NCBI RefSeq assembly: GCF_001182785.1
Contig: NZ_CP012099.1
Location: forward strand, 4,710,501 to 4,774,500
Direction of reading: 5' to 3'
Length of the DNA stretch: 64,000 nucleotides
Origin: Bacillus thuringiensis
GTDB taxonomy: Bacteria; Bacillota; Bacilli; Bacillales; Bacillaceae_G
Shown here in pieces: positions 1 to 9,780 of the stretch. Each line of letters opens with the position of its first letter. Within the stretch, counting starts at the first letter, position 1. The translations under genes were made by a program, and so were the position numbers. The notes under the pieces were generated by a model. It had not been told where the DNA came from and did no database searches. It saw nothing but the letters and a program-made list of their open reading frames with translations.

Positions 1-1257
1 TATGCCATTATTATTTCTGAAAAAATTAATCGCGCTGTCATCGCACTTCTTGGTGCAGCATTCATGGTAATTGTGGGGGTCGTCGATTTACATAACGCCT
101 TTACGAAACATATTGAATGGGGAACGATTACGCTACTCATCGGTATGATGATTTTGGTGAACATTACGAGTAAATCAGGTGTTTTCCAATACGTTGCCAT
201 TAAAGCAGCAAAAGGGGCACAAGGAAATCCAATTAAAATTTTAATTTCCCTTTCCCTACTTACCGCGCTTGGCTCCGCATTTTTAGATAACGTTACAACT
301 GTACTTCTTGTTGTTCCAGTTACTTTATCTATTACGCGCATACTGCAAGTAAATCCTGTTCCATATTTACTTTCTGAAATTATTTTTTCAAACATTGGGG
401 GAACAGCAACATTAATTGGTGATCCACCTAACATTATGATTGGTTCTGCCAATAAGCATTTAGACTTCAATGCTTTCTTATTGAATCTAGCACCAATCGT
501 AATTATTATTATTGGAGTTACAGCAACAATACTTTACTTCATGTACCGTAAACAATTAATTGCCGATCCTGTACAAGTTAAAAAATTAATGAGCTTAGAT
601 GAAAAACAATACATTAAAGATCCAGTATTAATGAAAAAATCTTTAACAGTGCTTGGACTTACGATTGTAGGTTTCATGACTCATTCTATTTTCCATATTG
701 ATGCGGCTATCATTGCCTTAACTGGTGCTACTGTACTTATGTTAATTGGTGTGAAAGAGCATGAAATTGAAGAAGTATTTGCAAGCGTAGAGTGGGTAAC
801 AATTTTCTTCTTCGCAGGGCTATTCGTACTTGTTGGAGGACTTATCGATATTGGTCTTATCAAAATGTTAGCTCAAAAAGTAATTGGTATAACAGGCGGA
901 GATATTTCTTACGCATCCATCCTTATTTTATGGGTATCTGGTATCGCCTCTGCAACAATTGATAACATCCCATTCGTCGCAACAATGATTCCACTTATTA
1001 ACGATATGGCAGTTGGGCTAGGCTTATCACCATCTGATGCACAAATCGATGTATTATGGTGGGCATTAGCACTAGGTGCTTGTCTCGGCGGAAACGGAAC
1101 ATTAATCGGAGCTTCTGCTAACGTAATCGTTGCAGGTATCGCGAGCCGCGAAGGACATAAATTTAGTTACATGGAATTCCTAAAAGTCGGTTTCCCAATT
1201 ATGATCGTTTCATTAATCATTTCTCACATTTATATTTACTTACGCTACCTTATGTAA
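1..1257 (+). CDS. ArsB/NhaD-family anion or Na+/H+ transporter, 5' truncated by window edge
   Basis: The reading frame is already open at base 1, so the true start lies upstream and only the last 418 residues are visible. The protein is almost entirely hydrophobic, with about ten membrane segments. It carries two loops typical of the ArsB/NhaD/DASS permease superfamily: GDPPNIMIGSA in the first half and LGGNGTLIGASANVI in the second, an internal two-fold repeat. Members move oxyanions, dicarboxylates or exchange Na+ for protons; the substrate cannot be set from sequence. A strong terminator follows directly, so it ends its transcription unit. Family assignment is firm; function within the family is open. 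Confidence 0.85.
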   Translation, partial: YAIIISEKINRAVIALLGAAFMVIVGVVDLHNAFTKHIEWGTITLLIGMMILVNITSKSGVFQYVAIKAAKGAQGNPIKILISLSLLTALGSAFLDNVTTVLLVVPVTLSITRILQVNPVPYLLSEIIFSNIGGTATLIGDPPNIMIGSANKHLDFNAFLLNLAPIVIIIIGVTATILYFMYRKQLIADPVQVKKLMSLDEKQYIKDPVLMKKSLTVLGLTIVGFMTHSIFHIDAAIIALTGATVLMLIGVKEHEIEEVFASVEWVTIFFFAGLFVLVGGLIDIGLIKMLAQKVIGITGGDISYASILILWVSGIASATIDNIPFVATMIPLINDMAVGLGLSPSDAQIDVLWWALALGACLGGNGTLIGASANVIVAGIASREGHKFSYMEFLKVGFPIMIVSLIISHIYIYLRYLM

Positions 1258-1259
1258 TA

Positions 1260-1293
1260 GAAAAAGCGCTCTGATAATCAGGGCGCTTTTTTT
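1260..1293 (+). terminator. Rho-independent terminator after the permease
   Basis: Stem GCGCTCTGA / TCAGGGCGC with a 3-nt loop and one G-T pair, followed by seven T. Confidence 0.9.
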
Positions 1294-1337
1294 ACTTATA
1301 TCTAAAATATATCGACTTATCAACAAAAACGAAAAAT

Positions 1338-1805
1338 CTACTCTTTATATCTCACCGGTTCATTTCGAATAATAAATAAATGAATCGGTAAAAAAACCGA
1401 AAATGTGATTACATGAATAATCGTAAATAATATAGAGTTCGTTCCATATCTGTCTAAAATAGCGTAGATAAGATAAATGGACAATACAATCGATACAGCT
1501 GTTGCTAGTAAACTTATAATTGGTACGAAATTAAAAATGAAACATGCAACATATATACCGAATACTTTCCACCCTGCTTCTTCTTTCAAAAAATCTGGTA
1601 ATTTATCTTTCGCTAAGTCACCCCACGTCTTACTATTCAAAAACGGAATAAACGCAAGCACCCCGTCCGTTGCACCATCATTTTTCGCCATCGAATAAAG
1701 TGCAAAAGCCGTTAACAAATATGAAATAATTGCCCAAATCAATATAACAAGAATAAACGCAAAACTAAGAGCAAAGAAACCTGCTAGTACGCCTTGATCC
1801 TCCAT
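1338..1805 (-). CDS. Four-helix membrane protein of unknown function
   Basis: A 155-aa protein with a hydrophobic N-terminal segment, a soluble stretch around residues 40-75 (KNDGATDG, SKTWGDLAKDKLPDF) and two or three further membrane segments, ending in a basic and acidic tail. The start is set by a good GAGGAGAGG Shine-Dalgarno five bases before ATG. I do not recognise a family. It is transcribed away from alkD and towards the permease, alone. Nothing in it suggests an enzyme; a small integral membrane protein is all that can be said. Confidence 0.7.
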   Translation of the reverse strand: MEDQGVLAGFFALSFAFILVILIWAIISYLLTAFALYSMAKNDGATDGVLAFIPFLNSKTWGDLAKDKLPDFLKEEAGWKVFGIYVACFIFNFVPIISLLATAVSIVLSIYLIYAILDRYGTNSILFTIIHVITFSVFLPIHLFIIRNEPVRYKE

Positions 1806-1922
1806 CTTATCCTCTCCTCTCTACTTTCAACATATTTCATTACATTGCAAGTTATGTTTTAAAATTTATCCAAACTCTTTGTATAATAAGAGAAGAAAGA
1901 AAATAAGAGAGGAGAAACACTT

Positions 1923-2636
1923 ATGCATCCATTTGTAAAAGCATTACAAGAGCATTTTACAGCTCATCAAAATCCTGAAAAAGCAGAACCTATGGCTCGT
2001 TATATGAAAAATCACTTCCCATTTCTAGGTATTCAAACACCGGAAAGACGCCAATTATTAAAAGACGTCATTCAAATACATACTCTCCCAGATAAAAAAG
2101 ACTTCCAAATTATCGTACGTGAGCTTTGGGACTTACCAGAACGTGAATTCCAAGCGGCCGCACTTGATATTATGCAAAAATATAAAAAGCATATAAACGA
2201 AACTCATATCCCCTTCTTAGAAGAACTTATTGTCACAAAATCTTGGTGGGACTCTGTCGATAGCATCGTCCCTACATTCTTAGGTACTATCTTTTTAAAA
2301 CACCCAGAATTGATTTCTGCGTATATTCCAAAATGGATTGCATCAGATAACATATGGTTACAACGCGCCGCTATTTTATTCCAACTGAAATATAAACAAA
2401 AGATGGATGAAGAACTTCTTTTCTGGATTATTGGACAACTACATTCTTCAAAAGAATTTTTCATTCAAAAAGCGATTGGCTGGATCCTTCGTGAATATGC
2501 AAAAACAAATCCGGATGTAGTTTGGGAATACGTGCAAAACAACGAGCTCGCTCCATTAAGTAAGCGTGAAGCAATTAAGCATATTAAAGAAAATTACGGA
2601 ATAAATAATGAAAAAATAGGCGAGACTCTATCATAG
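1923..2636 (+). CDS. alkD: DNA-alkylation repair glycosylase AlkD
   Basis: A 237-aa all-helical HEAT-like-repeat DNA glycosylase that removes bulky and positively charged alkylpurines (3-methyladenine, 7-methylguanine) without flipping the base. The catalytic set known from B. cereus AlkD is present at the same positions: W109 and D113 in the stretch KSWWDSVD, R148 in WLQRAA, and W187 in IGWILR. The length equals that of the crystallised B. cereus enzyme. A GAGAGGAGAAACACTT leader gives a good ribosome site before ATG, and a TATAAT box lies about 35 bases upstream. It is monocistronic, followed by the glyQS T-box promoter. Confidence 0.97.
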   Translation: MHPFVKALQEHFTAHQNPEKAEPMARYMKNHFPFLGIQTPERRQLLKDVIQIHTLPDKKDFQIIVRELWDLPEREFQAAALDIMQKYKKHINETHIPFLEELIVTKSWWDSVDSIVPTFLGTIFLKHPELISAYIPKWIASDNIWLQRAAILFQLKYKQKMDEELLFWIIGQLHSSKEFFIQKAIGWILREYAKTNPDVVWEYVQNNELAPLSKREAIKHIKENYGINNEKIGETLS

Positions 2637-2653
2637 ATAGACGCGTTCCTCTA

Positions 2654-2682
2654 TTGAGATTTAAAAAAGAACGTGTTAGAAT
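2654..2682 (+). promoter_or_regulatory. Sigma-A promoter of the glyQS T-box transcript
   Basis: TTGAGA (2654-2659), 17-bp spacer, TAGAAT (2677-2682). Transcription would begin near 2689, just before the T-box leader. Confidence 0.75.
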
Positions 2683-2688
2683 ATGTTC

Positions 2689-2896
2689 ATTATTACTAAT
2701 ATAAGTAGCGATGACGGACTTATAAGTACTTGCATAAAAAGCGATTCAGGGATAGTGAAAGCCTGAAGCCGCAAGGAAACGGCAGTCCCGAGCAATACAT
2801 GATAAAGTGGATGCACCTTTTGTGTATCAACTAGGGTGGAACCGCGGGCAAACGCTCGTCCCTAGGCAAATAAGCCTTGGGATGAGCGTTTTTTTA
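2689..2896 (+). promoter_or_regulatory. T-box leader (glycyl-tRNA responsive)
   Basis: The invariant T-box AGGGTGGAACCGCGG is at 2833-2847, preceded by a structured region (about 2709-2800, including the GCCGC-AAGGAAA-CGGC element) that forms the Stem I side. It is followed by a long terminator hairpin at 2851-2880s ending in seven T. Uncharged tRNA pairs with the specifier and the T-box bulge (UGGA) and favours the antiterminator. The downstream gene makes glycine the expected specificity; I could not assign the specifier triplet with confidence. Confidence 0.93.
2851..2894 (+). terminator. Conditional terminator of the glyQS T-box
   Basis: AACGCTCGTCCCTAGGC pairs with GCCTTGGGATGAGCGTT across a short AAATAA loop and is followed by T7. 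The 5' arm overlaps the sequence needed for the antiterminator. Confidence 0.9.
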
Positions 2897-2982
2897 TGTT
2901 CTTTTTAGCATATACTGCTCGTTTCCAAAGTACCAGAGTATGTCATCGCCAATACGTTAACTTTCAAAAGGAGGATTTTCTT

Positions 2983-4359
2983 ATGTATTCAATGGAACAA
3001 GTTGTAAACTTAGCGAAACATCGCGGTTTTGTTTTCCCTGGTTCTGAAATTTACGGTGGTCTTGCAAACACTTGGGATTACGGTCCACTTGGAATCGAAT
3101 TAAAAAATAACGTTAAAAAAGCTTGGTGGAAAAAATTCATTCAAGAATCTCCATACAACGTTGGTTTAGACGCAGCTATTTTAATGAACCCTAAAACTTG
3201 GATCGCTTCTGGTCACGTTGGTAACTTCAACGATCCAATGATCGACTGTAAAAAATGTAAAGCTCGTCACCGTGCTGACAAATTAATTGAGGATGCTTTA
3301 GATGCAAAAGGCATCGAAATGGTTGTTGACGGTCTTACTTTCGACCAAATGGCTGACTTAATGAAAGAACATGAAGTAAAATGTCCTGATTGCGGTAGTG
3401 AAGAATTCACTGAAATTCGTCAGTTCAACTTAATGTTCAAAACATTCCAAGGTGTTACAGAGTCTAGCACAAACGAAATCTTCCTTCGTCCTGAAACAGC
3501 ACAAGGTATTTTCGTAAACTTCAAAAACGTTCAACGCTCTATGCGTAAAAAGCTTCCATTTGGTATTGGCCAAATCGGTAAGAGTTTCCGTAACGAAATC
3601 ACGCCTGGTAACTTCACATTCCGTACACGTGAATTCGAACAAATGGAACTTGAATTCTTCTGTAAGCCTGGTGAAGATTTAGAGTGGTTCGCATTCTGGC
3701 GTGAAACTTGTAAAAACTGGTTACTTTCACTTGGTATGACTGAAGAGAGCATGCGTCTTCGTGACCACGGTGAAGAAGAGTTATCTCACTACAGTAATGC
3801 AACAACTGACATCGAATTCAAATTCCCATTCGGTTGGGGCGAACTTTGGGGCGTTGCATCTCGTACAGACTTCGACTTAAAACGTCACATGGAACACTCA
3901 AACGAAGACTTTAACTATATCGATCCACAAACGAATGAGCGTTACGTACCATACTGCATCGAGCCATCTTTAGGCGCAGACCGCGTAACATTAGCATTCT
4001 TATGTGATGCATATGAAGAAGAGCAATTAGAAAACGATTCTCGTACAGTTCTTCGTTTCCACCCTGCTTTAGCACCATACAAAGCAGCTATCTTACCATT
4101 ATCTAAAAAGCTATCTGAAGGTGCTACTGAAGTATTCGCAGAATTAGCTAAAGACTTCATGGTAGACTTTGATGAAACTGGTTCTATCGGTAAACGTTAC
4201 CGTCGTCAAGACGAAATCGGTACACCATTCTGTATCACATACGACTTCGACTCAGTTGAAGACAAAGCTGTTACAGTACGTGACCGTGACACAATGGAAC
4301 AAGTTCGTATGCCAATTAGCGAACTAAAAGGTTTCTTAGAGAAGAAAATCCAGTTCTAA
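2983..4359 (+). CDS. glyQS: Glycyl-tRNA synthetase, single-chain (class II)
   Basis: Charges tRNA-Gly. From the ATG at 2983 the protein is 458 aa, the usual length of the dimeric archaeal/eukaryotic-like GlyRS of Bacilli. Key stretches include [13 protein letters not shown] near the N-terminus (motif 1 region), a CKKCKAR...CPDCGSEEF zinc-ribbon-like insertion, and the motif 2 core [19 protein letters not shown]. The C-terminal anticodon-binding domain follows [17 protein letters not shown]. The frame is open back to 2896, but AAAGGAGGATTTTCTT directly before 2983 decides the start. Expression is controlled by the T-box upstream. A terminator follows. Confidence 0.96.
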   Translation: MYSMEQVVNLAKHRGFVFPGSEIYGGLANTWDYGPLGIELKNNVKKAWWKKFIQESPYNVGLDAAILMNPKTWIASGHVGNFNDPMIDCKKCKARHRADKLIEDALDAKGIEMVVDGLTFDQMADLMKEHEVKCPDCGSEEFTEIRQFNLMFKTFQGVTESSTNEIFLRPETAQGIFVNFKNVQRSMRKKLPFGIGQIGKSFRNEITPGNFTFRTREFEQMELEFFCKPGEDLEWFAFWRETCKNWLLSLGMTEESMRLRDHGEEELSHYSNATTDIEFKFPFGWGELWGVASRTDFDLKRHMEHSNEDFNYIDPQTNERYVPYCIEPSLGADRVTLAFLCDAYEEEQLENDSRTVLRFHPALAPYKAAILPLSKKLSEGATEVFAELAKDFMVDFDETGSIGKRYRRQDEIGTPFCITYDFDSVEDKAVTVRDRDTMEQVRMPISELKGFLEKKIQF

Positions 4360-4362
4360 TTA

Positions 4363-4398
4363 TAAAAAAAGAGGCTGCTCATAAGAGCGCCTCTTTTT
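4363..4398. terminator. Bidirectional terminator between glyQS and the thioesterase gene
   Basis: AAAAAAGAGGC-GCTCTTATGAGC-like stem: AAGAGGCTGCTC / GAGCGCCTCTT with A-tract before and T6 after, usable from both convergent genes. Confidence 0.85.
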
Positions 4399-4781
4399 TA
4401 CTTTTCACGTTTTTCTTTAATTGCTACTGTACATCTTGATATACATAGTAAATCATCATTTTCATCAATAATGCGAATATCCCAAACCATTGTCGATTGT
4501 CCTCTATGTATTGGTGTTCCAATCGCTGTTACAATTCCATCTTTCTTTGATCGAATGTGGTTTGCATTAATTTCTAATCCGAAACAAATACATTTTTCTT
4601 GATCAATTAAATTGTATGAACCAACACTTGCCACTGTTTCCGCTAATGCAACCGATGCACCGCCATGTAAAAATCCAAATGGCTGATGCGTACGCTCATC
4701 AACAGGCATCGTAGCAACCACCTTATCTTCTGTCATCTCTAACAACTCAATTCCAAGTGAATCCATTAAAGTTTTTGCCAT
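4398..4781 (-). CDS. Hotdog-fold thioesterase (PaaI / YuxO-MenI-like)
   Basis: A 127-aa single-domain hotdog protein. The motif HQPFGFLHGGASVALAETVAS contains the catalytic-loop histidine-glycine pair and the acidic residue (E in AETVAS) typical of PaaI-type acyl-CoA thioesterases. The C-terminal half VTAIGTPIHRGQSTMVWDIRI matches the family's last strands. The B. subtilis relative YuxO/MenI hydrolyses 1,4-dihydroxy-2-naphthoyl-CoA in menaquinone synthesis, a possible but unproven role here, as no men genes are nearby. AGGAGGAAGCGAT supplies the ribosome site. It is monocistronic and convergent with glyQS. Confidence 0.85.
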   Translation of the reverse strand: MAKTLMDSLGIELLEMTEDKVVATMPVDERTHQPFGFLHGGASVALAETVASVGSYNLIDQEKCICFGLEINANHIRSKKDGIVTAIGTPIHRGQSTMVWDIRIIDENDDLLCISRCTVAIKEKREK

Positions 4782-4876
4782 ATCGCTTCCTCCTTCTCTT
4801 GTTTTAATTAAATGTATAATTTTACCTATTTATTTTCAAACTACTTATAACACTTATATAAGGAGGCTTCACCTAA

Positions 4877-5620
4877 ATGAAACAGAAATTTTGTATATTA
4901 CTGCTTATGTTCTCCTTGCTGACTATTGTACCAAATTGTGCAATAACAGCCAAAGCATCTAACCTGACAATCGATGTTAAGACTGTAACGCAAAAAGGTA
5001 AGAAACCTTATATAGAATATCAAATAAATAGGCCTTCTTTTCACAACTTTTCTGACTCTACATTTCTAAATAAGCTCAATTTATACTACAAAAAATCCAC
5101 TGACAAATTTAAAAACAAATTAGAAAAAGAAGCAAAAAAATATTATAAAGAAACAGAAGGATCTAGTACACCATTTCATCCGTACGTAGCTAATGTTGAT
5201 TATAAAATCTCTTTAAACAAACCACCTTTTCTTAGCCTATATGTGAATTACTATCAATATACTGGCGGAGCACACGGTCTTTATGCGTGGAAGGCAAATA
5301 CATTTGATTTAAACGAAAAAAAGCTACTGCACTTAGACGATTTATTTCAACAAAAAGATAAATATAAAGATGTAATCCGTGCAGAGATTGTAAGACAAAT
5401 TAAACAAAATGAAAGTATTTATTTTCCTGATGCGACTGAAAAGGTAATGAGTATGAAAAAGTTTCACTTCTTTTTAGAGCCAGACAATCTCGTCATTTAT
5501 TTCCCTTTATATGAGATTGCTCCGTATTCAAGTGGAATTCCGCAATTCCGTATTCCATATACATTACTAAGGGACTATTTAAAGCCTTCTTATCAAAATA
5601 TTTTGATTGACAACAAGTAA
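4877..5620 (+). CDS. Secreted DUF4163/DUF3298 (RsiV-like) protein
   Basis: A 247-aa protein with a cleavable signal peptide (hydrophobic residues 5-22, cleavage probably after the TAKA/S region near 28). Residues about 35-120 resemble DUF4163 and 130-240 resemble DUF3298, the pair found in the extracellular part of the anti-sigma-V factor RsiV and the lysozyme-binding part of PdaC; YTGGAHGLY is the hallmark. Unlike RsiV, there is no cytoplasmic anti-sigma domain and no sigma gene adjacent, so it is a free extracellular domain, perhaps binding a glycan. The start follows ATAAGGAGGCTTCACCTAA. Its last codons overlap the bioY -35 box. Confidence 0.8.
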   Translation: MKQKFCILLLMFSLLTIVPNCAITAKASNLTIDVKTVTQKGKKPYIEYQINRPSFHNFSDSTFLNKLNLYYKKSTDKFKNKLEKEAKKYYKETEGSSTPFHPYVANVDYKISLNKPPFLSLYVNYYQYTGGAHGLYAWKANTFDLNEKKLLHLDDLFQQKDKYKDVIRAEIVRQIKQNESIYFPDATEKVMSMKKFHFFLEPDNLVIYFPLYEIAPYSSGIPQFRIPYTLLRDYLKPSYQNILIDNK

Positions 5621-5636
5621 ATATTTTCGCTACGAT
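5607..5636 (+). promoter_or_regulatory. bioY promoter
   Basis: TTGACA (5607-5612), 18-bp spacer, TACGAT (5631-5636). The -35 lies inside the end of the preceding gene; the -10 abuts the BirA operator. Confidence 0.7.
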
Positions 5637-5672
5637 AATGTTAACCTAAAAACAACAGGAGGTTAACATTAT
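5635..5672 (+). promoter_or_regulatory. BirA (biotin repressor) operator
   Basis: Perfect inverted repeat with 12-bp arms: ATAATGTTAACC, 14 bp, GGTTAACATTAT. The TGTTAACC-N14-GGTTAACA core is the Bacillus BirA box. The right arm contains the last bases of the Shine-Dalgarno and the first two bases of the bioY ATG, and the left arm starts in the -10 box, so holo-BirA would cover the transcription start. Confidence 0.92.
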
Positions 5673-6264
5673 GAGGAGATTACATGTTTTAGATTTAGCA
5701 TTAGCTGCCATGTTCGTTGCTCTTATGGCCATCGGTGCAAATATTGTATCTTGGGCACCATTCCTTCAAGTAGCGGGCATCCCATTATCTATGCAACCAT
5801 TTTTCGCAATTTTAGCAGGTCTTCTTCTTGGAAGTAGACTTGGTGCTTTATCCATGGCTGTTTATATGCTCGTTGGCGTAGCAGGCGCACCAATCTTCGC
5901 TAACTTCAAAGCTGGATTTGGAGCACTTTTAGATCCTACTGGTGGTTTTATTATCGCATTTATTATCGTTGCTTACGTATCAGGAAAATTAGTAGAACAA
6001 AAAGAAAGACCAACATTCATTACATTTGCAATTGCCTCTTTCACAGGAATTATTTTAACTTATATAATCGGTACTACTTACATGTACGGGGCAGTCAATC
6101 TCTTTATGGGCGGTAATATGAGTTATAAAGCTGCTTGGATGATTATGATGTGGTTCGCAGTAAAAGATATTGCATTTACAATTATCGGTGCTATTATCGC
6201 ACCTCGCATATACTATGCTGTGCGTCGTTCTGCTTATCAGCATTCTCATTCGACGATTTCATAA
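5671..6264 (+). CDS. bioY: Biotin transporter substrate-binding S component BioY
   Basis: A 197-aa integral membrane protein with six predicted helices, the S component of an ECF-type biotin importer. Family signatures: MQPFFAILAGLLLGSRLGALSM, VGVAGAPIFANF and the glycine-rich FGALLDPTGGF. No energising EcfA/EcfT genes are adjacent, so it presumably docks to a shared ECF module encoded elsewhere, or works alone. AGGAGG lies within the BirA operator nine bases before ATG. Regulation by biotin through BirA is strongly supported by the perfect operator. A terminator directly follows. Confidence 0.95.
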   Translation: MRRLHVLDLALAAMFVALMAIGANIVSWAPFLQVAGIPLSMQPFFAILAGLLLGSRLGALSMAVYMLVGVAGAPIFANFKAGFGALLDPTGGFIIAFIIVAYVSGKLVEQKERPTFITFAIASFTGIILTYIIGTTYMYGAVNLFMGGNMSYKAAWMIMMWFAVKDIAFTIIGAIIAPRIYYAVRRSAYQHSHSTIS

Positions 6265-6265
6265 T

Positions 6266-6308
6266 AAAAAAAGAGTTATTGCAGCTTGCTGCAATAACTC
6301 TTTTTTTT
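6266..6308. terminator. Bidirectional terminator between bioY and galU
   Basis: AAGAGTTATTGCAGC / GCTGCAATAACTCTT with a TT loop, A7 before and T8 after. Confidence 0.9.
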
Positions 6309-6311
6309 ATA

Positions 6312-7199
6312 TTAAGACTCTTGATTCGATTGTTCTTCTAAAATTTTCTTCATCATTGCAACCATGTCATCACGTAATTCTGGGTGTTGCAGGGCCATTT
6401 CAATTGTCGTTTGAACAAATCCTAGCTTTTCACCTACGTCGTAGCGCTTTCCTTCGAAATCGTAAGCAAATACACGTTGAATTTCATTTAAGCTTTGGAT
6501 TGCATCTGTTAACTGAATTTCACCGCCAGCACCGACATGTTGCTGTTCTAAGAACATAAAGATTTCAGGCGTTAAAATGTAACGGCCCATAATCGCTAAG
6601 TTTGAAGGTGCTGTACCTTGTGCTGGTTTCTCAACGAAATTGCGAACTTGGTAACGACGACCTTCTTGTTCTAATGGATCGATAATTCCGTAACGGTGTG
6701 TTTCTGTTTCTGGAACAGTTTGTACACCAATAACAGAAGAAAGTGTTTTTTCATACTCATCCATTAATTGACGTAAACATGGTTTCTCAGCTTGGACAAT
6801 ATCATCACCTAGTAACACTGCAAACGGCTCATCACCAATGAATTTACGTGCGCACCAAACAGCATGCCCTAGCCCCTTCGGCTCTTTTTGACGGATATAA
6901 TGAATATCTACCATTTTTGAAGAAGCTTGTACTTTTTCAAGCAACTCATATTTTTTCTTCTCTAATAAGTTTTGCTCTAGTTCAAATGCGTTATCGAAAT
7001 GATCTTCGATAGAACGCTTCGTTTTACCAGTAACGATAATAATATCTTCGATGCCCGATTTCACTGCTTCTTCTACAATGTACTGGATCGTTGGTTTATC
7101 TACTATTGGTAACATTTCTTTCGGCATTGCTTTCGTTGCTGGTAAAAAACGTGTTCCTAATCCAGCTGCTGGGATTATCGCTTTTCTTACTTTTTTCAT
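6312..7199 (-). CDS. galU: UTP-glucose-1-phosphate uridylyltransferase
   Basis: Makes UDP-glucose from UTP and glucose 1-phosphate for teichoic acid glycosylation, glycolipid and polysaccharide synthesis. It has 295 aa. The nucleotide-binding signature [19 protein letters not shown] is at the N-terminus, followed by VVDKP-like [21 protein letters not shown] and NFVEKP, all typical of bacterial GalU. The ATG at 7199 is preceded in frame by GTG at 7202; AGGAGAGAGGG upstream could serve either. It lies downstream of pgcA on the same strand, making the glucose-6-P to glucose-1-P to UDP-glucose path adjacent, though a terminator separates them. Confidence 0.95.
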   Translation of the reverse strand: MKKVRKAIIPAAGLGTRFLPATKAMPKEMLPIVDKPTIQYIVEEAVKSGIEDIIIVTGKTKRSIEDHFDNAFELEQNLLEKKKYELLEKVQASSKMVDIHYIRQKEPKGLGHAVWCARKFIGDEPFAVLLGDDIVQAEKPCLRQLMDEYEKTLSSVIGVQTVPETETHRYGIIDPLEQEGRRYQVRNFVEKPAQGTAPSNLAIMGRYILTPEIFMFLEQQHVGAGGEIQLTDAIQSLNEIQRVFAYDFEGKRYDVGEKLGFVQTTIEMALQHPELRDDMVAMMKKILEEQSNQES

Positions 7200-7249
7200 C
7201 ACAAAATACCCTCTCTCCTGTCGGAATTAATAGCAATTATTTCCTACAT

Positions 7250-7282
7250 AAAACAAAAGGGAGATTTCGCTCCCTTTTGTTC
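7250..7282 (-). terminator. Terminator after pgcA
   Basis: CAAAAGGGAG / CTCCCTTTTG around ATTTCG; read on the minus strand it ends in a T-rich run (TTTTGTTTTA). Confidence 0.8.
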
Positions 7283-7306
7283 CTTACTACTTAAAATTAC
7301 TTTGTA

Positions 7307-9031
7307 TTATAAACGATTCATAATGTCTTCTTTAATAGTAAGTAACTTTTGTTCACTATTTTGTAAAGAACTATCTTGTACACCGAAGTAGAACTTAATC
7401 TTCGGTTCAGTTCCAGATGGACGTAGGCAGAACCATGAACCATCTTCTAATTGATATTTTAACACATTTGATTTCGGTAAGTGAATCTCTTCTTTATGTC
7501 CATCTTGTAAAGATGTAACGATACTTGCTTTATAGTCCTCCACTGCTACGACTGTTAAGCCCGCTACTTCTTTCGGAGGATTCTCACGGAACGTCGCCAT
7601 CATCTCTTGGATTTGTTCCGCTCCATCTTTTCCTTTTAACGTTAACGATACAAGGTCTTCACGGAAGAAACCATACTTCTCAAATACTTCTAATAGACCA
7701 TCATATAACGTTTTCCCTTGTGATTTGTAGTATGCAGCTACTTCACATGCAAATAGGACAGATTGTACTGCATCTTTATCACGGCAGAATGGACGGATTA
7801 AATAACCATAGCTTTCCTCATAACCGAATTGGAATTCGTATTGTCCGCTTTCTTCATACTGTCTAATTTTCTCACCGATAAATTTAAATCCAGTTAACGT
7901 ATCAACTGTATCTAAACCGTATGCTTTTGCAATTGTACGGCCAATTTCAGACGTTACGATTGTTTTTAATACGACACCGTTCTCTGGAAGCGTTCCGTTT
8001 TCTTTCTTTTGAGATAGTAAGTAATCAAGCATTAAAGCACCTGTTTGGTTACCTGTTAATACTTGGAACTCACCATTATGATTACGAACTGCTACACCAA
8101 GGCGATCTGCGTCAGGATCAGTTGCGATTAATACATCTGCGCCTACCTTTTCACCGTCACGAATTGCATACTCAAACGCTGCGTGCTCTTCTGGGTTCGG
8201 TGATTTTACTGTAGAGAAGTTTGGATCTGGTAACTCTTGCTCTTTTACAACTGTTACATCTGTAAATCCAACTTCTTTTAAACCACGGCGTACAGAAATA
8301 TTTGATGTTCCGTGTAATGGTGTAAAGACGATTTTTAAGTCTTTACCAACCTTTTGTACCATTTCTTTATTAATGATGACATTGTTCAATTCTGCAGCAT
8401 ATGCATCATCTACTTCTTGTCCAATAATATGTAATAAACCGTCAACTTTTAATTGCTCTACATCAGCGACTTCAACTGTTAATTCATCTTCTACTGCGTT
8501 TACGTAGCTAATTAACTCATCTGCCTCTTTTGGAGGCAACTGTCCACCATCTTCACCGTATACTTTATATCCGTTATATTCAGGCGGATTATGGCTTGCC
8601 GTAAGAACGATTCCACTTACTGTATGTAAATGACGAACTGCGAAAGAAAGCACTGGCGTTGGACGTAAGCTTTCAAACACATATGTTGTGATACCACGTG
8701 CACCAAGTGTAGCAGCGACTTCCATTGCGAACTCAGGTGATTTATGTCGAGAATCATAGGCTACAACAACACCTCGTTTTTTCGCTTCCTCACCTAACTT
8801 TTCAATAAAGCTTGCTAATCCTTTTGTTGCTTTACGAACTGTATATACGTTTAAGCGGTTCGTACCAGCACCAAGTTCACCACGCATACCACCTGTGCCG
8901 AACTCTAGATTTTTATAAAAGCTATCCTCGATTTTCTTCTCATCTTGCTTCATGTTTTCTAGCTGTTCTTTTAATTCTGCATCTAATTGCGCGTAAGAAA
9001 GCCAGCGATCAAATTCTTGTTTCCAATTCAT
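7307..9031 (-). CDS. pgcA: Alpha-phosphoglucomutase
   Basis: Interconverts glucose 6-phosphate and glucose 1-phosphate, feeding GalU. It has 574 aa, the full length for the Bacillus PgcA/YhxB type. The phosphoserine loop is [16 protein letters not shown] (S146). The Mg2+ site is DPDADRLG, the sugar-binding loop is GYEESYGYL, and the C-terminal phosphate loop is [13 protein letters not shown]. All four domains are intact. The start is ATG at 9031 with GAGAGGAGAGAAGA upstream. galU follows downstream after a terminator. Confidence 0.96.
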   Translation of the reverse strand: MNWKQEFDRWLSYAQLDAELKEQLENMKQDEKKIEDSFYKNLEFGTGGMRGELGAGTNRLNVYTVRKATKGLASFIEKLGEEAKKRGVVVAYDSRHKSPEFAMEVAATLGARGITTYVFESLRPTPVLSFAVRHLHTVSGIVLTASHNPPEYNGYKVYGEDGGQLPPKEADELISYVNAVEDELTVEVADVEQLKVDGLLHIIGQEVDDAYAAELNNVIINKEMVQKVGKDLKIVFTPLHGTSNISVRRGLKEVGFTDVTVVKEQELPDPNFSTVKSPNPEEHAAFEYAIRDGEKVGADVLIATDPDADRLGVAVRNHNGEFQVLTGNQTGALMLDYLLSQKKENGTLPENGVVLKTIVTSEIGRTIAKAYGLDTVDTLTGFKFIGEKIRQYEESGQYEFQFGYEESYGYLIRPFCRDKDAVQSVLFACEVAAYYKSQGKTLYDGLLEVFEKYGFFREDLVSLTLKGKDGAEQIQEMMATFRENPPKEVAGLTVVAVEDYKASIVTSLQDGHKEEIHLPKSNVLKYQLEDGSWFCLRPSGTEPKIKFYFGVQDSSLQNSEQKLLTIKEDIMNRL

Positions 9032-9174
9032 TCTTCTCTCTCCTCTCGCTCGTCATACCTTTATTATATGAAAAAAACATGCTGTATCTCAATATTTTAT
9101 AAAATCTAGCAGGATTTTACTAGGAATATTTGTATACACTATGGTTAAATACTCCACTAAAGGGAATGAGGATT

Positions 9175-9780
9175 ATGCACGAATGGGGCTTGTCAGAAGA
9201 GCTCAAAATACAAACAAAGCAAATGATTGAAATTGCTGAAAAAGAACTATCGATTATGAGGAACGCAATCGATAAAGAAGACGAATGTATTTTATGCAAA
9301 ATGGAAGATATTCATCATATGTTAGCAAATGTGCAAACATTGGCAGCTACATACTATATTCAGGCATATTTATCACCTTATACGGAAAGTTCATCTTTTA
9401 TTACGACAGCTATCCAACATTTAAGCGCTAGAAAACATGGTGCTCTTATCGTTGTGGAACGAAATGAGACGCTTGAAGCTTTCATTCAAACTGGAACGAC
9501 ATTAAACGCTCATTTAACTGCGCCATTACTCGAATCAATATTTTACCCAGGTAACCCTCTTCATGACGGTGCCGTTCTCGTAAAAAATAATCATATAGTC
9601 TCAGCTGCTAATATTCTTCCTTTAACGAAAAGTACAGAAGTTGATCCTGAGCTAGGAACACGTCACAGAGCTGCAATAGGCTTATCAGAAAAGAGTGATG
9701 CACTTATATTAGTTGTCTCTGAAGAAACGGGCCGTACTTCTTTTGCTTTAAATGGGGTTTTGTATACGATTTCTTTATAA
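9175..9780 (+). CDS. cdaS: Sporulation-type diadenylate cyclase (DisA_N domain)
   Basis: Makes c-di-AMP from two ATP. About 201 aa: an N-terminal two-helix autoinhibitory segment (residues 1-55) followed by the DAC domain with the catalytic motifs DGA (in LHDGAVLV) and RHR (in GTRHRAAIG). There is no membrane segment and no CBS/HhH domain, which separates it from CdaA and DisA and matches CdaS (YojJ), made in the forespore. The frame is open upstream to ATG at 9130 and ATG at 9166; TGAGG three bases before 9175 is the better ribosome site. The stop codon merges into a dispersed repeat. Confidence 0.9.
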   Translation: MHEWGLSEELKIQTKQMIEIAEKELSIMRNAIDKEDECILCKMEDIHHMLANVQTLAATYYIQAYLSPYTESSSFITTAIQHLSARKHGALIVVERNETLEAFIQTGTTLNAHLTAPLLESIFYPGNPLHDGAVLVKNNHIVSAANILPLTKSTEVDPELGTRHRAAIGLSEKSDALILVVSEETGRTSFALNGVLYTISL

